Below, piece by piece: positions 10,111 to 18,311 of a stretch of DNA of 64,000 bases; the stretch's first letter is position 1, and the number at the start of each line of letters is the position of its first letter. The notes under the pieces are model-generated. The model ran no database searches. It was not told the origin of the DNA and saw nothing but the letters and a program-made list of their open reading frames with translations. The translations under genes were made by a program, and so were the position numbers. Source of the DNA: Aestuariivivens marinum (GTDB taxonomy: Bacteria; Bacteroidota; Bacteroidia; Flavobacteriales; Flavobacteriaceae); contig NZ_JAKMCR010000001.1 of the NCBI RefSeq assembly GCF_022662175.1, positions 62,001-126,000 on the forward strand, given 5' to 3'.

Positions 10111-11510
10111 GATGTTTTCCAATTTGAATGAAACGACAAACCTAACGGTTTATCTGTGCGCTTATAGGTATGTGCACCAAAATAATCGCGTTGGGCCTGG
10201 ATTAAGTTGGCCGGCAATTGCGCCGTGGTCATACCTACCCAATAATTATAAGCTGTCCAAAACCCATCTAACGGTATACGGTTTGCAAGAGCATATTGCA
10301 GAGCATCTAAGCAAGAGGCTTCAGATGATTTTAATATTTCAAAAATATGCTGGTTCGACAAAAGACTGGGAGTAGTTTTGAAATATGTGGCAATATCTTC
10401 CATAAATTGTGATTTAATTATGCAACCATTAGTCCAAATTCTGGCAATTTCCGGAAAGTTTATCTGCCATCCATAATTTTCTGACGCTTCTGCAATGAGT
10501 TGAAACCCTTGATGGTGATTTATAATTCGGGCAAATCGATAGGCTCTTTCCAAAATTCCAACATCTAATTTTTGTGTTATACCTCTTTTCAAACCAAGCT
10601 GAGCTGACAACTGTACTCTTTCCTGTTTAAAAGAAGACAAGTAACGTGCAAAAACGGCAGACACCATTAGACTTGCTGGAATACCTAAATCTAGTGCCTC
10701 TTTACTGGACCAATTGCCAGTACCTTTATTACCTGCACTATCAAGTATAACATCTAAAAGATAGGACTTACCTTCCTTTTTCTTAAGAATATCTATAGTA
10801 ATTTCAATTAAATATCCCGATAGATCACCTTGGCTCCAATTAAAAAAGACTTTAGCTATAGCTTCATTGTCCATAGTCTTTGACATTAAAGCATACAGTT
10901 CGGCTAAAAGTTGCATTTCGGCATATTCTATTCCGTTATGCACCATCTTGATAAAGTGTCCTGCTCCATCATCACCTACATATACACAGCACGGCTTACC
11001 ATCATTATCTTTTGCGGCAATGGATTCTAGAATATTGGCCACTTTCTTGTAGCTTCCCATACTACCACCAGGCATAATAGATGGACCTTTTCTAGCACCT
11101 TCCTTACCTCCTGAAATACCACAACCTATAAAATGAATGTGTGCGTCTTTTAGTGCTTCGAAACGCTTTTGGGTATCCTTAAAGTATGAGTTACCACCAT
11201 CGATAATAATATCTTCTTTAGACAACAAAGGGATTAATTGTTCAATAACCCTATCCACAACATCTCCAGCTTTAACCATCAGTAGGATTTTTCTAGGTTG
11301 TTTAAGGGACATTACAAATTCTTGAAGATCTGTAAAACCTAAAATAGTATAACCCTTTTGGTTTTCTTTTATAAAATCTGAGACTACTTGAACCTCATCA
11401 CCGTCACTGCGATTATACACTGAAATCTTAAATCCCTTTTCGGCCATATTCAAGCTTAGGCTTTTACCCATAACCCCTAGTCCAACAATCCCAAATTCAG
11501 TTTTATCCAT
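10107..11510 (-). CDS. gnd: 6-phosphogluconate dehydrogenase (decarboxylating)
   Basis: A 467-residue cytoplasmic enzyme that oxidises 6-phosphogluconate to ribulose-5-phosphate and CO2 with NAD(P)H formation. The N-terminal Rossmann fold starts at GIVGLGVMGKSLSLNMA (residues 7-23). Catalytic-region motifs IIDGGNSYFKDT, GCGISGGKEGARKGPSIMPGG and KMVHNGIEY (K188) are intact. The helical domain has SAGNKGTGNWSSKEALDLG. Length matches the family (about 470). It overlaps gntK upstream by 8 bases and gntP downstream by 4. In this operon it takes gluconate carbon directly into the pentose phosphate pathway, with no Entner-Doudoroff genes alongside. Confidence 0.96.
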   Translation of the reverse strand: MDKTEFGIVGLGVMGKSLSLNMAEKGFKISVYNRSDGDEVQVVSDFIKENQKGYTILGFTDLQEFVMSLKQPRKILLMVKAGDVVDRVIEQLIPLLSKEDIIIDGGNSYFKDTQKRFEALKDAHIHFIGCGISGGKEGARKGPSIMPGGSMGSYKKVANILESIAAKDNDGKPCCVYVGDDGAGHFIKMVHNGIEYAEMQLLAELYALMSKTMDNEAIAKVFFNWSQGDLSGYLIEITIDILKKKEGKSYLLDVILDSAGNKGTGNWSSKEALDLGIPASLMVSAVFARYLSSFKQERVQLSAQLGLKRGITQKLDVGILERAYRFARIINHHQGFQLIAEASENYGWQINFPEIARIWTNGCIIKSQFMEDIATYFKTTPSLLSNQHIFEILKSSEASCLDALQYALANRIPLDGFWTAYNYWVGMTTAQLPANLIQAQRDYFGAHTYKRTDKPLGLSFHSNWKTS

Positions 11511-11985
11511 AGGCTTTCAATTTAGATATAATTTTTGAAACAAGCAGTTCTGGTGTTGCATCAATATTAATATGCAGCCCATAATTGGGTTCCTCAAGCA
11601 CTTCAAATTGCGAGTGTAACAAAGCTGAAGTCATATAGTGGCCTTCCCGCTGTTCCAATCGGGACTGTATCAATTTAAATGTCCCTTTTAAATACACCCA
11701 AGTAATATTGTTATCCAAAGACAATATCTGTCGATAAGATTCCTTTAATGCCGAACAGGACAATATCCCACCACCTTGTTCGTTCCATATTTTAATGTTT
11801 TTTGCCAAAGTTTCCAACCAAGGTTTCCTGTCTTGATCGTTAAGTGGTATGGCATTTTTCATTTTTTCAATATTCACTTGTGAGTGGAAATCATCGGCAT
11901 CATAATAGGGTAAATCCAATTGCTTGGACAAAGCCAGACCAATGGTCGTTTTTCCACAACCGCTAACTCCCATTATTATTATCAT
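11503..11985 (-). CDS. gntK: Gluconokinase
   Basis: A 160-residue kinase of the GntK type that phosphorylates D-gluconate to 6-phosphogluconate with ATP. The P-loop GVSGCGKT sits at residues 6-13. It is followed by the family-typical YYDADDFHSQVNIEKM stretch with the substrate-binding D-D-x-H, and by SCSALKESYR. Length is slightly below the usual 165-175. It is the first gene of the operon, overlapping gnd by 8 bases. Together the three genes encode uptake, phosphorylation and oxidative decarboxylation of gluconate. The ATG at 11985 is favoured; an internal Met5 would trim the first strand. Confidence 0.95.
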   Translation of the reverse strand: MIIIMGVSGCGKTTIGLALSKQLDLPYYDADDFHSQVNIEKMKNAIPLNDQDRKPWLETLAKNIKIWNEQGGGILSCSALKESYRQILSLDNNITWVYLKGTFKLIQSRLEQREGHYMTSALLHSQFEVLEEPNYGLHINIDATPELLVSKIISKLKAYG

Positions 11986-12103
11986 TGGAAAATTTATTCA
12001 GTTTTAAAAAAGCTGCTTCTTGAACTTTTGATTCAAAAAATCGTTTTATAAGCATTATAGCCAATTTTCAAATTGACTTATGTATAAAAGTATAAAAAAT
12101 CTA

Positions 12104-13408
12104 TTATTTTTTTCGCATATAAATACTAACAGGCACTCCGTTAAACCCAAAGTGTTCACGCAGTTTATTTTCCAAAAAGCGCTTATAGGGCTCTTTAATA
12201 TACTGAGGCAGGTTACAGAAAAAAGCAAACTGTGGTTGTGGGGTTGGCAATTGCATTATGTATTTAATTTTTACAAACTTGCCTTTATATGCTGGTGGTG
12301 GATAATGTTCAATTATGGGCAATAACACCTCATTAAGTTTACTTGTTTTAATTTTTTTTGAACGATTTTTATAAACATCTACTGCCGTTTCTATTGCCTT
12401 ATAAATACGTTGCTTAGTCAATGCAGAAATAAACAGGATAGGCACATCTGTAAATGGTTCTATTTGTTTTCGGATTACTTTTTCATAATCCTTAACCGAC
12501 TTATTGTCTTTTTCGACCAAATCCCATTTATTTACTAAAATAACAATGCCCTTTCGGTTGCGCTCAGCTAACCAAAAAATGTTTTGTACCTGACCATCGA
12601 AACCACGAGTAGCATCTAAAACCAACAAGCACACATCACAATGCTCAATAGCGCGTATACTGCGCATTACCGAATAAAATTCCAGATCTTCCTTTACTTT
12701 GGATTTTCTTCTAATTCCAGCGGTATCTACCAAATTGAACTCAAATCCAAAACGGTTATACTTTGTATCAATGGCATCCCTTGTGGTTCCTGCTATATCT
12801 GTTACAATATAGCGATCCTCTCCTATCAAGGCGTTGATAAAAGATGACTTTCCTGCATTGGGGCGTCCCACCACAGCAAAACGTGGCAGTTCTTCTTCCT
12901 CTTCATCCTCTTTTTCGGGCAACACTTCAACTAATGCATCCAACAATTCTCCAGTACCACTGCCATTAATACTTGCAATGGTATAATATTCTCCTAAGCC
13001 AAGGGCATAAAACTCCACAGCATCTTCAGCGCGTTTGGCATTATCGACCTTATTTACTACTAAAAAAACGGGTTTATCCACTTTACGAAGTAAATTAGCA
13101 ACATCCTCATCCATTCCCGTAACACCACTTTCAACATCTACCATAAAAATAATGGCATCGGCTTCATCGATCGCCAATTCTACCTGCTTATCGATTTCTG
13201 CTTCAAAAATATCGTCACTACCTACCACATAGCCACCGGTATCGATTAAAGAAAACTCCTTACCGTTCCAATCGCTTTTTCCATAATGACGGTCTCTAGT
13301 AACACCACTTACTGCATCAACTATAGCCTCTCGTTTTTGAATTAACCGATTAAAAAATGTTGACTTACCTACATTAGGCCTACCTACAATAGCAACTATA
13401 CGACTCAT
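12104..13408 (-). CDS. der: Ribosome biogenesis GTPase Der (EngA)
   Basis: A 434-residue protein with two tandem GTPase domains. The first has G1 GRPNVGKST (residues 8-16), DTGG and NKVD. The second has G1 GRPNAGKSS (about residue 180), DTAG and NKWD. A C-terminal KH-like domain ends in [11 protein letters not shown]. This architecture is unique to Der, which acts in 50S ribosomal subunit maturation. Length matches the family. A TACCTTTG -7 box lies just upstream. It is divergent from a small membrane protein gene, on whose other side lies the era GTPase. Confidence 0.97.
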   Translation of the reverse strand: MSRIVAIVGRPNVGKSTFFNRLIQKREAIVDAVSGVTRDRHYGKSDWNGKEFSLIDTGGYVVGSDDIFEAEIDKQVELAIDEADAIIFMVDVESGVTGMDEDVANLLRKVDKPVFLVVNKVDNAKRAEDAVEFYALGLGEYYTIASINGSGTGELLDALVEVLPEKEDEEEEELPRFAVVGRPNAGKSSFINALIGEDRYIVTDIAGTTRDAIDTKYNRFGFEFNLVDTAGIRRKSKVKEDLEFYSVMRSIRAIEHCDVCLLVLDATRGFDGQVQNIFWLAERNRKGIVILVNKWDLVEKDNKSVKDYEKVIRKQIEPFTDVPILFISALTKQRIYKAIETAVDVYKNRSKKIKTSKLNEVLLPIIEHYPPPAYKGKFVKIKYIMQLPTPQPQFAFFCNLPQYIKEPYKRFLENKLREHFGFNGVPVSIYMRKK

Positions 13409-13425
13409 ATGCTTTTAATTGTTTG

Positions 13426-13433
13426 CAAAGGTA
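13426..13433 (-). promoter_or_regulatory. Candidate -7 box for der
   Basis: Reads TACCTTTG on the minus strand, a full TAnnTTTG match, about 18 bases upstream of the der ATG. A short leader of about 13 bases is implied. An identical element on the opposite strand (13464-13471) serves the divergent gene. Confidence 0.55.
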
Positions 13434-13463
13434 ACGTTTAAAATCAAAGAAAAAACACTAATT

Positions 13464-13471
13464 TACCTTTG
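13464..13471 (+). promoter_or_regulatory. Candidate -7 box for the small membrane protein gene
   Basis: TACCTTTG, a full TAnnTTTG match, 13 bases before the ATG at 13485. It mirrors the der -7 box on the other strand, so this 50-base gap looks like a compact divergent promoter. Confidence 0.5.
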
Positions 13472-13484
13472 AAAATTTTACAAC

Positions 13485-13988
13485 ATGGAAATACCTAACG
13501 ACATTGTTTTAAGACCTCGGTTTAAATTCGAAATTCCACGCAACAATGAATCCGTTTTAAATGATTTTGAACAAGCCAAAACCACGCAATCCTATTTTGT
13601 AATTAATAGAATTGACGACCATGTTTTTATAAAATTCCCAAAACACAAACAACATTTTTGGTCTCCCCAATTGCATTTGGAAATTAATCAAGTGAATACA
13701 AACTCCTGTTTGCTTTATGGCTTATTTGGTCCTAATCCAACCGTTTGGACCCTGTTTATGTTTCTACATTTTATGGTAGCTGGTTTTTTTATTGCTTTTG
13801 GCATTTGGGCATATACCAATTGGGCTTTAAATACTAGTTATGCTATACAATTAAGCCTAATGCTCCTAATGGTGGTTATTTGGTTTGTATTGTATTTTGG
13901 AGGTAGAATAGGTAAGGATTCCAGTAAGAATGAAATGCATGAACTCCATAACTTCATGAATAGCATTTTAAAACCAAAAAATCACTAA
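13485..13988 (+). CDS. Conserved hypothetical two-TM membrane protein
   Basis: A 167-residue protein that I cannot assign to a function. A soluble N-terminal half (about residues 1-80) contains the conserved-looking stretch HVFIKFPKHKQHFWSPQLHL. Two membrane helices follow (about residues 85-110 and 118-143), and then a short polar tail. It sits between the convergently placed era (10 bases away) and the divergent der. Both encode ribosome-assembly GTPases, but there is no GTPase motif in this protein, so a GTP-binding label carried over from neighbours would be wrong. It is preceded by a good -7 box and looks like an expressed gene. Confidence 0.85.
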   Translation: MEIPNDIVLRPRFKFEIPRNNESVLNDFEQAKTTQSYFVINRIDDHVFIKFPKHKQHFWSPQLHLEINQVNTNSCLLYGLFGPNPTVWTLFMFLHFMVAGFFIAFGIWAYTNWALNTSYAIQLSLMLLMVVIWFVLYFGGRIGKDSSKNEMHELHNFMNSILKPKNH

Positions 13989-13997
13989 TCTAAAAAG

Positions 13998-14879
13998 TTA
14001 TTGATTGTACCCAAATCGCTTTAGTTGGTTTTGATTACTTCTCCAATTTTTATTGACTTTAACGTAGATCTCTAAATGGATTTGCTTACCAAAAAATTGT
14101 TCTAAGTCTTTTCTAGCCTCCACTCCAACACGCTTTAGGGCACTTCCTTTATGTCCAATAATGATCCCTTTTTGTGTGTCGCGTTCTACCATAATTACAG
14201 AGCGCACCCTAATAATCTTGTCCTCTTCTAAAAACTCCTCAGTTTCAACTTCTACAGCATAAGGTATTTCCTTTTTGTAATGTAAAAGAATTTTTTCACG
14301 AATAGTTTCATTTATAAAAAAACGCTCAGGCTTATCTGTCAACTGATCCTTTGGATAAAACGGAGGTGATTCAGGTAATAATTCAATAATCCTATCAAAC
14401 ACTTCTTTTATATGAAACCCTTCTAAAGCAGATATTGGAATAACTTCTGCATTAGGCACTTTTACAGCCCAAAGCTGTACTTGGCTCTCCAATTCCTCTT
14501 GATTGGATTTATCAATCTTATTTAGCAATAATAAAACAGGAATCTTTGAATGCTTAATTTTATTAAAAAACGCTTCATCTTTAAGCTGCTGCTCTCCTAT
14601 TTCAACCATATAGATTAGAATATCGGCATCTTCAAAAGCCGATTTCACAAAGTCCATCATAGATTCCTGCAACTCATAAGCGGGCTTAATAATCCCTGGA
14701 GTATCACTAAATACCACTTGAAAATTATCTCCATTAACAATTCCAAGAATGCGATGCCTGGTAGTCTGGGCTTTAGAAGTAATGATTGACAATTTCTCTC
14801 CTACGACAGCATTCATTAGGGTTGACTTACCCACATTTGGATTCCCAATAATATTTACAAAACCTGCTTTATGAGACAT
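13998..14879 (-). CDS. era: Ribosome-assembly GTPase Era
   Basis: A 293-residue GTPase that binds 16S rRNA and acts in 30S subunit maturation. The N-terminal GTPase domain has G1 GNPNVGKST (residues 12-20), DTPG (about 60) and NKID (about 121). The C-terminal KH domain carries GIIIGHKGSALKRVG (about residues 236-250). Length fits the family (about 300). It ends 10 bases from the stop of the convergent small membrane protein gene. A TAGTTTTG box lies about 90 bases upstream. Identity is certain from the GTPase-KH combination. Confidence 0.97.
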   Translation of the reverse strand: MSHKAGFVNIIGNPNVGKSTLMNAVVGEKLSIITSKAQTTRHRILGIVNGDNFQVVFSDTPGIIKPAYELQESMMDFVKSAFEDADILIYMVEIGEQQLKDEAFFNKIKHSKIPVLLLLNKIDKSNQEELESQVQLWAVKVPNAEVIPISALEGFHIKEVFDRIIELLPESPPFYPKDQLTDKPERFFINETIREKILLHYKKEIPYAVEVETEEFLEEDKIIRVRSVIMVERDTQKGIIIGHKGSALKRVGVEARKDLEQFFGKQIHLEIYVKVNKNWRSNQNQLKRFGYNQ

Positions 14880-14970
14880 GCTTTAAATTATTCCGTTAAA
14901 AGTTAATGGTTATTGGAGATGTATAGCTTACATTATTAACAGCAACCCTTAACTTAATTATTACTAAATG

Positions 14971-14978
14971 CAAAACTA
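14971..14978 (-). promoter_or_regulatory. Candidate -7 box for era
   Basis: Minus strand reads TAGTTTTG (TAnnTTTG). A TTTTG lies about 15 bases upstream of it, so the spacing is on the short side. Implied leader about 85 bases. Confidence 0.35.
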
Positions 14979-14994
14979 CAACCTTTTTAAATGC

Positions 14995-15025
14995 AAAAGG
15001 CAGGAAATTAAACTTCCTGCCTTTT
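14995..15025 (-). terminator. Intrinsic terminator of the FKBP gene
   Basis: A perfect 12-bp inverted repeat AAAAGGCAGGAA / TTCCTGCCTTTT with a 7-base loop, about 24 bases past the FKBP stop. The minus-strand transcript ends in a short U-run. The hairpin is symmetric and could work in both directions, but only the leftward gene ends here. Confidence 0.8.
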
Positions 15026-15048
15026 ACACTTATTTATAAGATCAATAA

Positions 15049-15777
15049 TTAATCTAATACTTGCAATAGTTCCACTTCAAAAATCAAAGCATCAAATGGC
15101 TTGATTTTTCCACCCCTTGGTGTAGCTCCATAAGCCAATTCTTGGGGAATAAAGAATTTAAATTTAGCACCTTCTTTCATTAATTGAAGTCCCTCAGTCC
15201 AACCTTTAATAACTTGGTTGACACCAAAGGTAGTTGGCTGATCTCTCTCAACCGAGCTATCGAATACTGTTCCATCAATTAAAGTTCCATGATAGTGAAC
15301 CTTTACTTTAGAAGTCTCGGTAGGTTGCTTACCTGTTCCCTCTTTCATAACAATATATTGTAAACCACTATCAGTAGTTAAAACATCTGGGTTATTGGCC
15401 ACATTATCTTCCAAAAACTTTTCACTGGCCTTTTTTACTTCAGCATATTTTTCTTCTGCTTTTTTTGCAGCTTCCTCCTGGCGTTTCTTCATTATTTTCT
15501 CTCTATTCTTCTGAAAAAAACTTTCAACTATCCCTTTAGCCATTATCTCATCTATCAATACATCTGCAGAGTCTAATGTGTTTAAATAACCTTCAATAAA
15601 CAAATCATTATTTATTTCATCAAAACTCATTTGAACATTTTTTCCCACATCCATACCAATGGCATAACTTACTGAATCTAATTCTGTTTTCAAGTCCGCT
15701 TTAGTATAAGCTTTTTTACCACAAGAAACTATTGTAGATGCAATTAATAGTACACTTAATAATTTTATAACTTTCAT
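15049..15777 (-). CDS. FKBP-type peptidyl-prolyl isomerase lipoprotein
   Basis: A 242-residue envelope lipoprotein. A signal peptide ends in lipobox IVSC (Cys about residue 19). An N-terminal helical dimerisation region of the FkpA/Mip type (about 28-120, with SYAIGMDVGKNVQ) is followed by the FKBP domain (about 140-240) with VHYHGTLIDGTVFDSS, GWTEGLQLMKEGAKFKFFIP and LAYG. It catalyses cis/trans isomerisation of Xaa-Pro bonds and assists folding of exported proteins. It is monocistronic, with a good promoter (15804-15832) and a strong terminator. All FKBP core motifs are intact. Confidence 0.94.
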   Translation of the reverse strand: MKVIKLLSVLLIASTIVSCGKKAYTKADLKTELDSVSYAIGMDVGKNVQMSFDEINNDLFIEGYLNTLDSADVLIDEIMAKGIVESFFQKNREKIMKKRQEEAAKKAEEKYAEVKKASEKFLEDNVANNPDVLTTDSGLQYIVMKEGTGKQPTETSKVKVHYHGTLIDGTVFDSSVERDQPTTFGVNQVIKGWTEGLQLMKEGAKFKFFIPQELAYGATPRGGKIKPFDALIFEVELLQVLD

Positions 15778-15803
15778 TTTATCAATATTTTTTAATTGGT
15801 AGC

Positions 15804-15832
15804 CAAAAGTAGCAAAATTTATTAATAATCAA
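15804..15832 (-). promoter_or_regulatory. Promoter of the FKBP gene
   Basis: Minus strand shows TTG, 18 bases, then TACTTTTG, the textbook Bacteroidota -33/-7 arrangement. The transcript would start about 20 bases before the ATG at 15777. It is the best promoter match I found in the window. Confidence 0.6.
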
Positions 15833-15837
15833 GGGGA

Positions 15838-16728
15838 TTACATCTTATTTATAATATTCTTAAGAAACTGTTTTAAAATAGGATTTCTATTATCCTTATT
15901 CCACACAAAAGACAATGTTGTTTTATGTGGCACTTGTTTTAATTCAATAAATTTTACCCCTTTTATATGTTCTACCTGTAAAGAACGGGGCACAATAGAC
16001 ACCCCAAAGTTATTTTCTACCAGTTTATAGATTGAGCCTGCATGTATTGTATTATGCGTAACTGTTGGTGAAAATCCGGCATCATCAAAAATGCGCATGA
16101 CCTTTTCATAATAACTTATGCTATAATTGGGATCGAATAAAATAAACGAATCATTTTCTAATTGTTTAATAGAGCTAAAGTTATTCTCCTCAATAGGATG
16201 TGCTTTGGGCAAAACCAAACAAAAATTTTCTATTAATACAGGTTTTATGGCAATACGCTCAGGTACCCTATCCAATCGCACGAAACCAACATCTATATCT
16301 TCTGCTAACAGGGCATCTATTTGCTTTTGATTGTTCATTTCGTTAAGTGAAAATACAGTATTAGGGTACACTTCCTTGAGCTTTAATAGCAAGTTTGGTA
16401 TAATTTTCTGCATTGCAGATCCTACGTACCCCATCTTTAAATTTCCTTCAACACCATCATGTAAAAGCTTAGCGTGTTCAATTATATTGTCTAAGTTTTT
16501 AAGGTTCCTCACTATTTCTGTTTTGAGATAGGCTCCAGCCTTCGTTAATTCCACCTTTCTGTTGTTTCTAGAAAACAACTGTAGTTGCAAATCCTCTTCC
16601 ATTTGCTTGATCTGCCTACTCAATCCAGGTTGCGAAATATATAGTCGTTCGGCCGCTTTTCTATAATGCAATTCTTCTGCTACAGCCAAAAAATATTTTA
16701 AATGTCGAATTTCTAATTGATTACCCAT
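15838..16728 (-). CDS. LysR family transcriptional regulator
   Basis: A 296-residue regulator. The N-terminal winged HTH (residues 1-65, with RHLKYFLAVAEELHYRKAAERL and ISQPGLSRQIKQMEEDL) is followed by a periplasmic-binding-protein-like effector domain (about 90-295). It is divergent from hutH, with 80 bases between starts that contain inverted repeats suited to a LysR tetramer. The natural inference is that it controls hutHU, with histidine or urocanate as candidate effectors. However, the hut regulators best known elsewhere are HutC (GntR) and HutP, so this would be a different scheme. Family call firm, target inferred. Confidence 0.93.
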   Translation of the reverse strand: MGNQLEIRHLKYFLAVAEELHYRKAAERLYISQPGLSRQIKQMEEDLQLQLFSRNNRKVELTKAGAYLKTEIVRNLKNLDNIIEHAKLLHDGVEGNLKMGYVGSAMQKIIPNLLLKLKEVYPNTVFSLNEMNNQKQIDALLAEDIDVGFVRLDRVPERIAIKPVLIENFCLVLPKAHPIEENNFSSIKQLENDSFILFDPNYSISYYEKVMRIFDDAGFSPTVTHNTIHAGSIYKLVENNFGVSIVPRSLQVEHIKGVKFIELKQVPHKTTLSFVWNKDNRNPILKQFLKNIINKM

Positions 16729-16785
16729 AGTTATTAATTAATAATAAAATAGTATTATTTTGAATTAAAAATACTAATAACTTTG
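16729..16785. promoter_or_regulatory. LysR/hutH intergenic operator and -7 box
   Basis: The region holds an outer inverted repeat AGTTATTA (16729-16736) / TAATAACT (16775-16782). It also holds an inner one, TAGTATT (16750-16756) / AATACTA (16770-16776), of the T-N11-A type preferred by LysR proteins. TAACTTTG at 16778-16785 fits the TAnnTTTG -7 box for hutH and is overlapped by the right arm of the outer repeat. A TTTTG 15 bases upstream may act as -33. Confidence 0.45.
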
Positions 16786-16808
16786 TAACAATCAAATTAT
16801 TTTATCAT

Positions 16809-18308
16809 ATGGCCTTTAAATACGGAATAGACACACTTACAACAAACAAAGCTATTGCCATTTGTAGTGGTAATATGATGGCATCAATAACACCTCATGC
16901 CATTGAGAAAGTTAACGGTTGTAGAAAGATGGTTGAAACCATGGCAAGCTCTAACAAAGCGGTCTATGGAATCAATACTGGCTTTGGACCTCTATGTGAC
17001 GTTCAAATAACCCCAGAGGAAACCAGTAAATTACAAGAAAATCTATTAATTACCCATGCAGTAGGTGTTGGTTCTCCTATAAAAAAGGAGCTTTCAAAAC
17101 TTATGATGATATGTAAAGTACATGCTTTATGTCAAGGTTATTCTGGTATTCGTTTGGAGGTCATAGAACGCATTGTTTATTTTATAGAGCACGATTTAAT
17201 TCCTGTAGTTCCTGAACAAGGTTCGGTAGGGGCGTCTGGTGACTTAGCTCCACTATCGCATCTATTTTTACCTCTTATTGGTGAAGGCGAATTTTGGATA
17301 GAGAACAGTATTGTATCTGCTAAACAAATACTTAAAGAACACCGTTTAAATCCTATACAACTTCAAGCCAAAGAAGGCTTAGCACTTATTAATGGTACCC
17401 AATTCATTTTAGCGCACGCCATTATGGGGCTTAATAAAATGAATTATCTATTGGATTTAGCCGATTTGGCCGGAGCCATGAGTATTGAAGGATATAAGGG
17501 TAGTGCATCACCCTTTAAGGAAGCTTTGCATAATATTCGTCCATTTAAAGGCAGTTTAAAAGTTGCCGAACGCATGCGCATGCTTTTCGAAAATTCAGAA
17601 AACATCATGTCGCACGAAAATTGCGAACGAGTACAAGATCCATATTCGATGCGGTGTATCCCCCAAGTACATGGAGCCTCTAGAAATGCGTATTACCACT
17701 TAAAGGAGCTGGCTGAAATAGAAATGAACTCGGTAACAGACAACCCGATTGTTTTAAGTGATACCGTTGCTATTTCTGGTGGAAATTTCCACGGACAACC
17801 CTTAGCCATGGCATTGGATTACACCTCAATCGCTGCATCTGAACTGGGAAATATTTCAGATAGGCGCAGCTACCTGCTTATAGAGGGCAAGTTTGGCTTA
17901 CCTAGGTTATTAACAACTGGCGGTGGTTTAAATTCAGGCTTTATGATCCCCCAATACACTACAGCCGCATTGGTAACCGAGAACAAATCGTTATGCTTTC
18001 CACCTTCAGCCGATAGCATTCCAACCTCTTTAGGCCAAGAAGACCATGTATCTATGGGTAGTATTTCGGGGCGAAAATTTAATCAGATATTGGAAAACCT
18101 AGAAAAAATATTGGCCATAGAACTTATGTACGCTACACAAGCTATGGAATTTAGAAGGCCTCTGAAATTTTCAGACATACTAGAAGCAAACTTTGACATT
18201 ATTCGTGAAAAAGTGGATAAACTAGAAGAAGATAGGCTATTAAAACATGATATCGATGCTATGATAGCACTTGTTAAGAACAAATCCCTTATCGTTTCAA
18301 AAATTTAA
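16809..18308 (+). CDS. hutH: Histidine ammonia-lyase
   Basis: A 499-residue cytoplasmic enzyme that deaminates L-histidine to trans-urocanate. The MIO cofactor is formed from the Ala142-Ser143-Gly144 triad in GSVGASGDLAPLSHL. Other family motifs present are YGINTGFG (about residue 53), NGTQF and QDPYSMRC. Length is typical (about 505). The urocanase gene follows after 3 bases. The divergent LysR gene and a -7 box at 16778 suggest regulated expression. hutI and hutG are not in this window, so the pathway is only half encoded here. Confidence 0.97.
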   Translation: MAFKYGIDTLTTNKAIAICSGNMMASITPHAIEKVNGCRKMVETMASSNKAVYGINTGFGPLCDVQITPEETSKLQENLLITHAVGVGSPIKKELSKLMMICKVHALCQGYSGIRLEVIERIVYFIEHDLIPVVPEQGSVGASGDLAPLSHLFLPLIGEGEFWIENSIVSAKQILKEHRLNPIQLQAKEGLALINGTQFILAHAIMGLNKMNYLLDLADLAGAMSIEGYKGSASPFKEALHNIRPFKGSLKVAERMRMLFENSENIMSHENCERVQDPYSMRCIPQVHGASRNAYYHLKELAEIEMNSVTDNPIVLSDTVAISGGNFHGQPLAMALDYTSIAASELGNISDRRSYLLIEGKFGLPRLLTTGGGLNSGFMIPQYTTAALVTENKSLCFPPSADSIPTSLGQEDHVSMGSISGRKFNQILENLEKILAIELMYATQAMEFRRPLKFSDILEANFDIIREKVDKLEEDRLLKHDIDAMIALVKNKSLIVSKI

Positions 18309-18311
18309 GCA

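Noticed and set aside
8767-11985. Entner-Doudoroff role for the gluconate genes
   Set aside because: The operon encodes 6-phosphogluconate dehydrogenase, not edd/eda, so the pentose phosphate route is the supported one.
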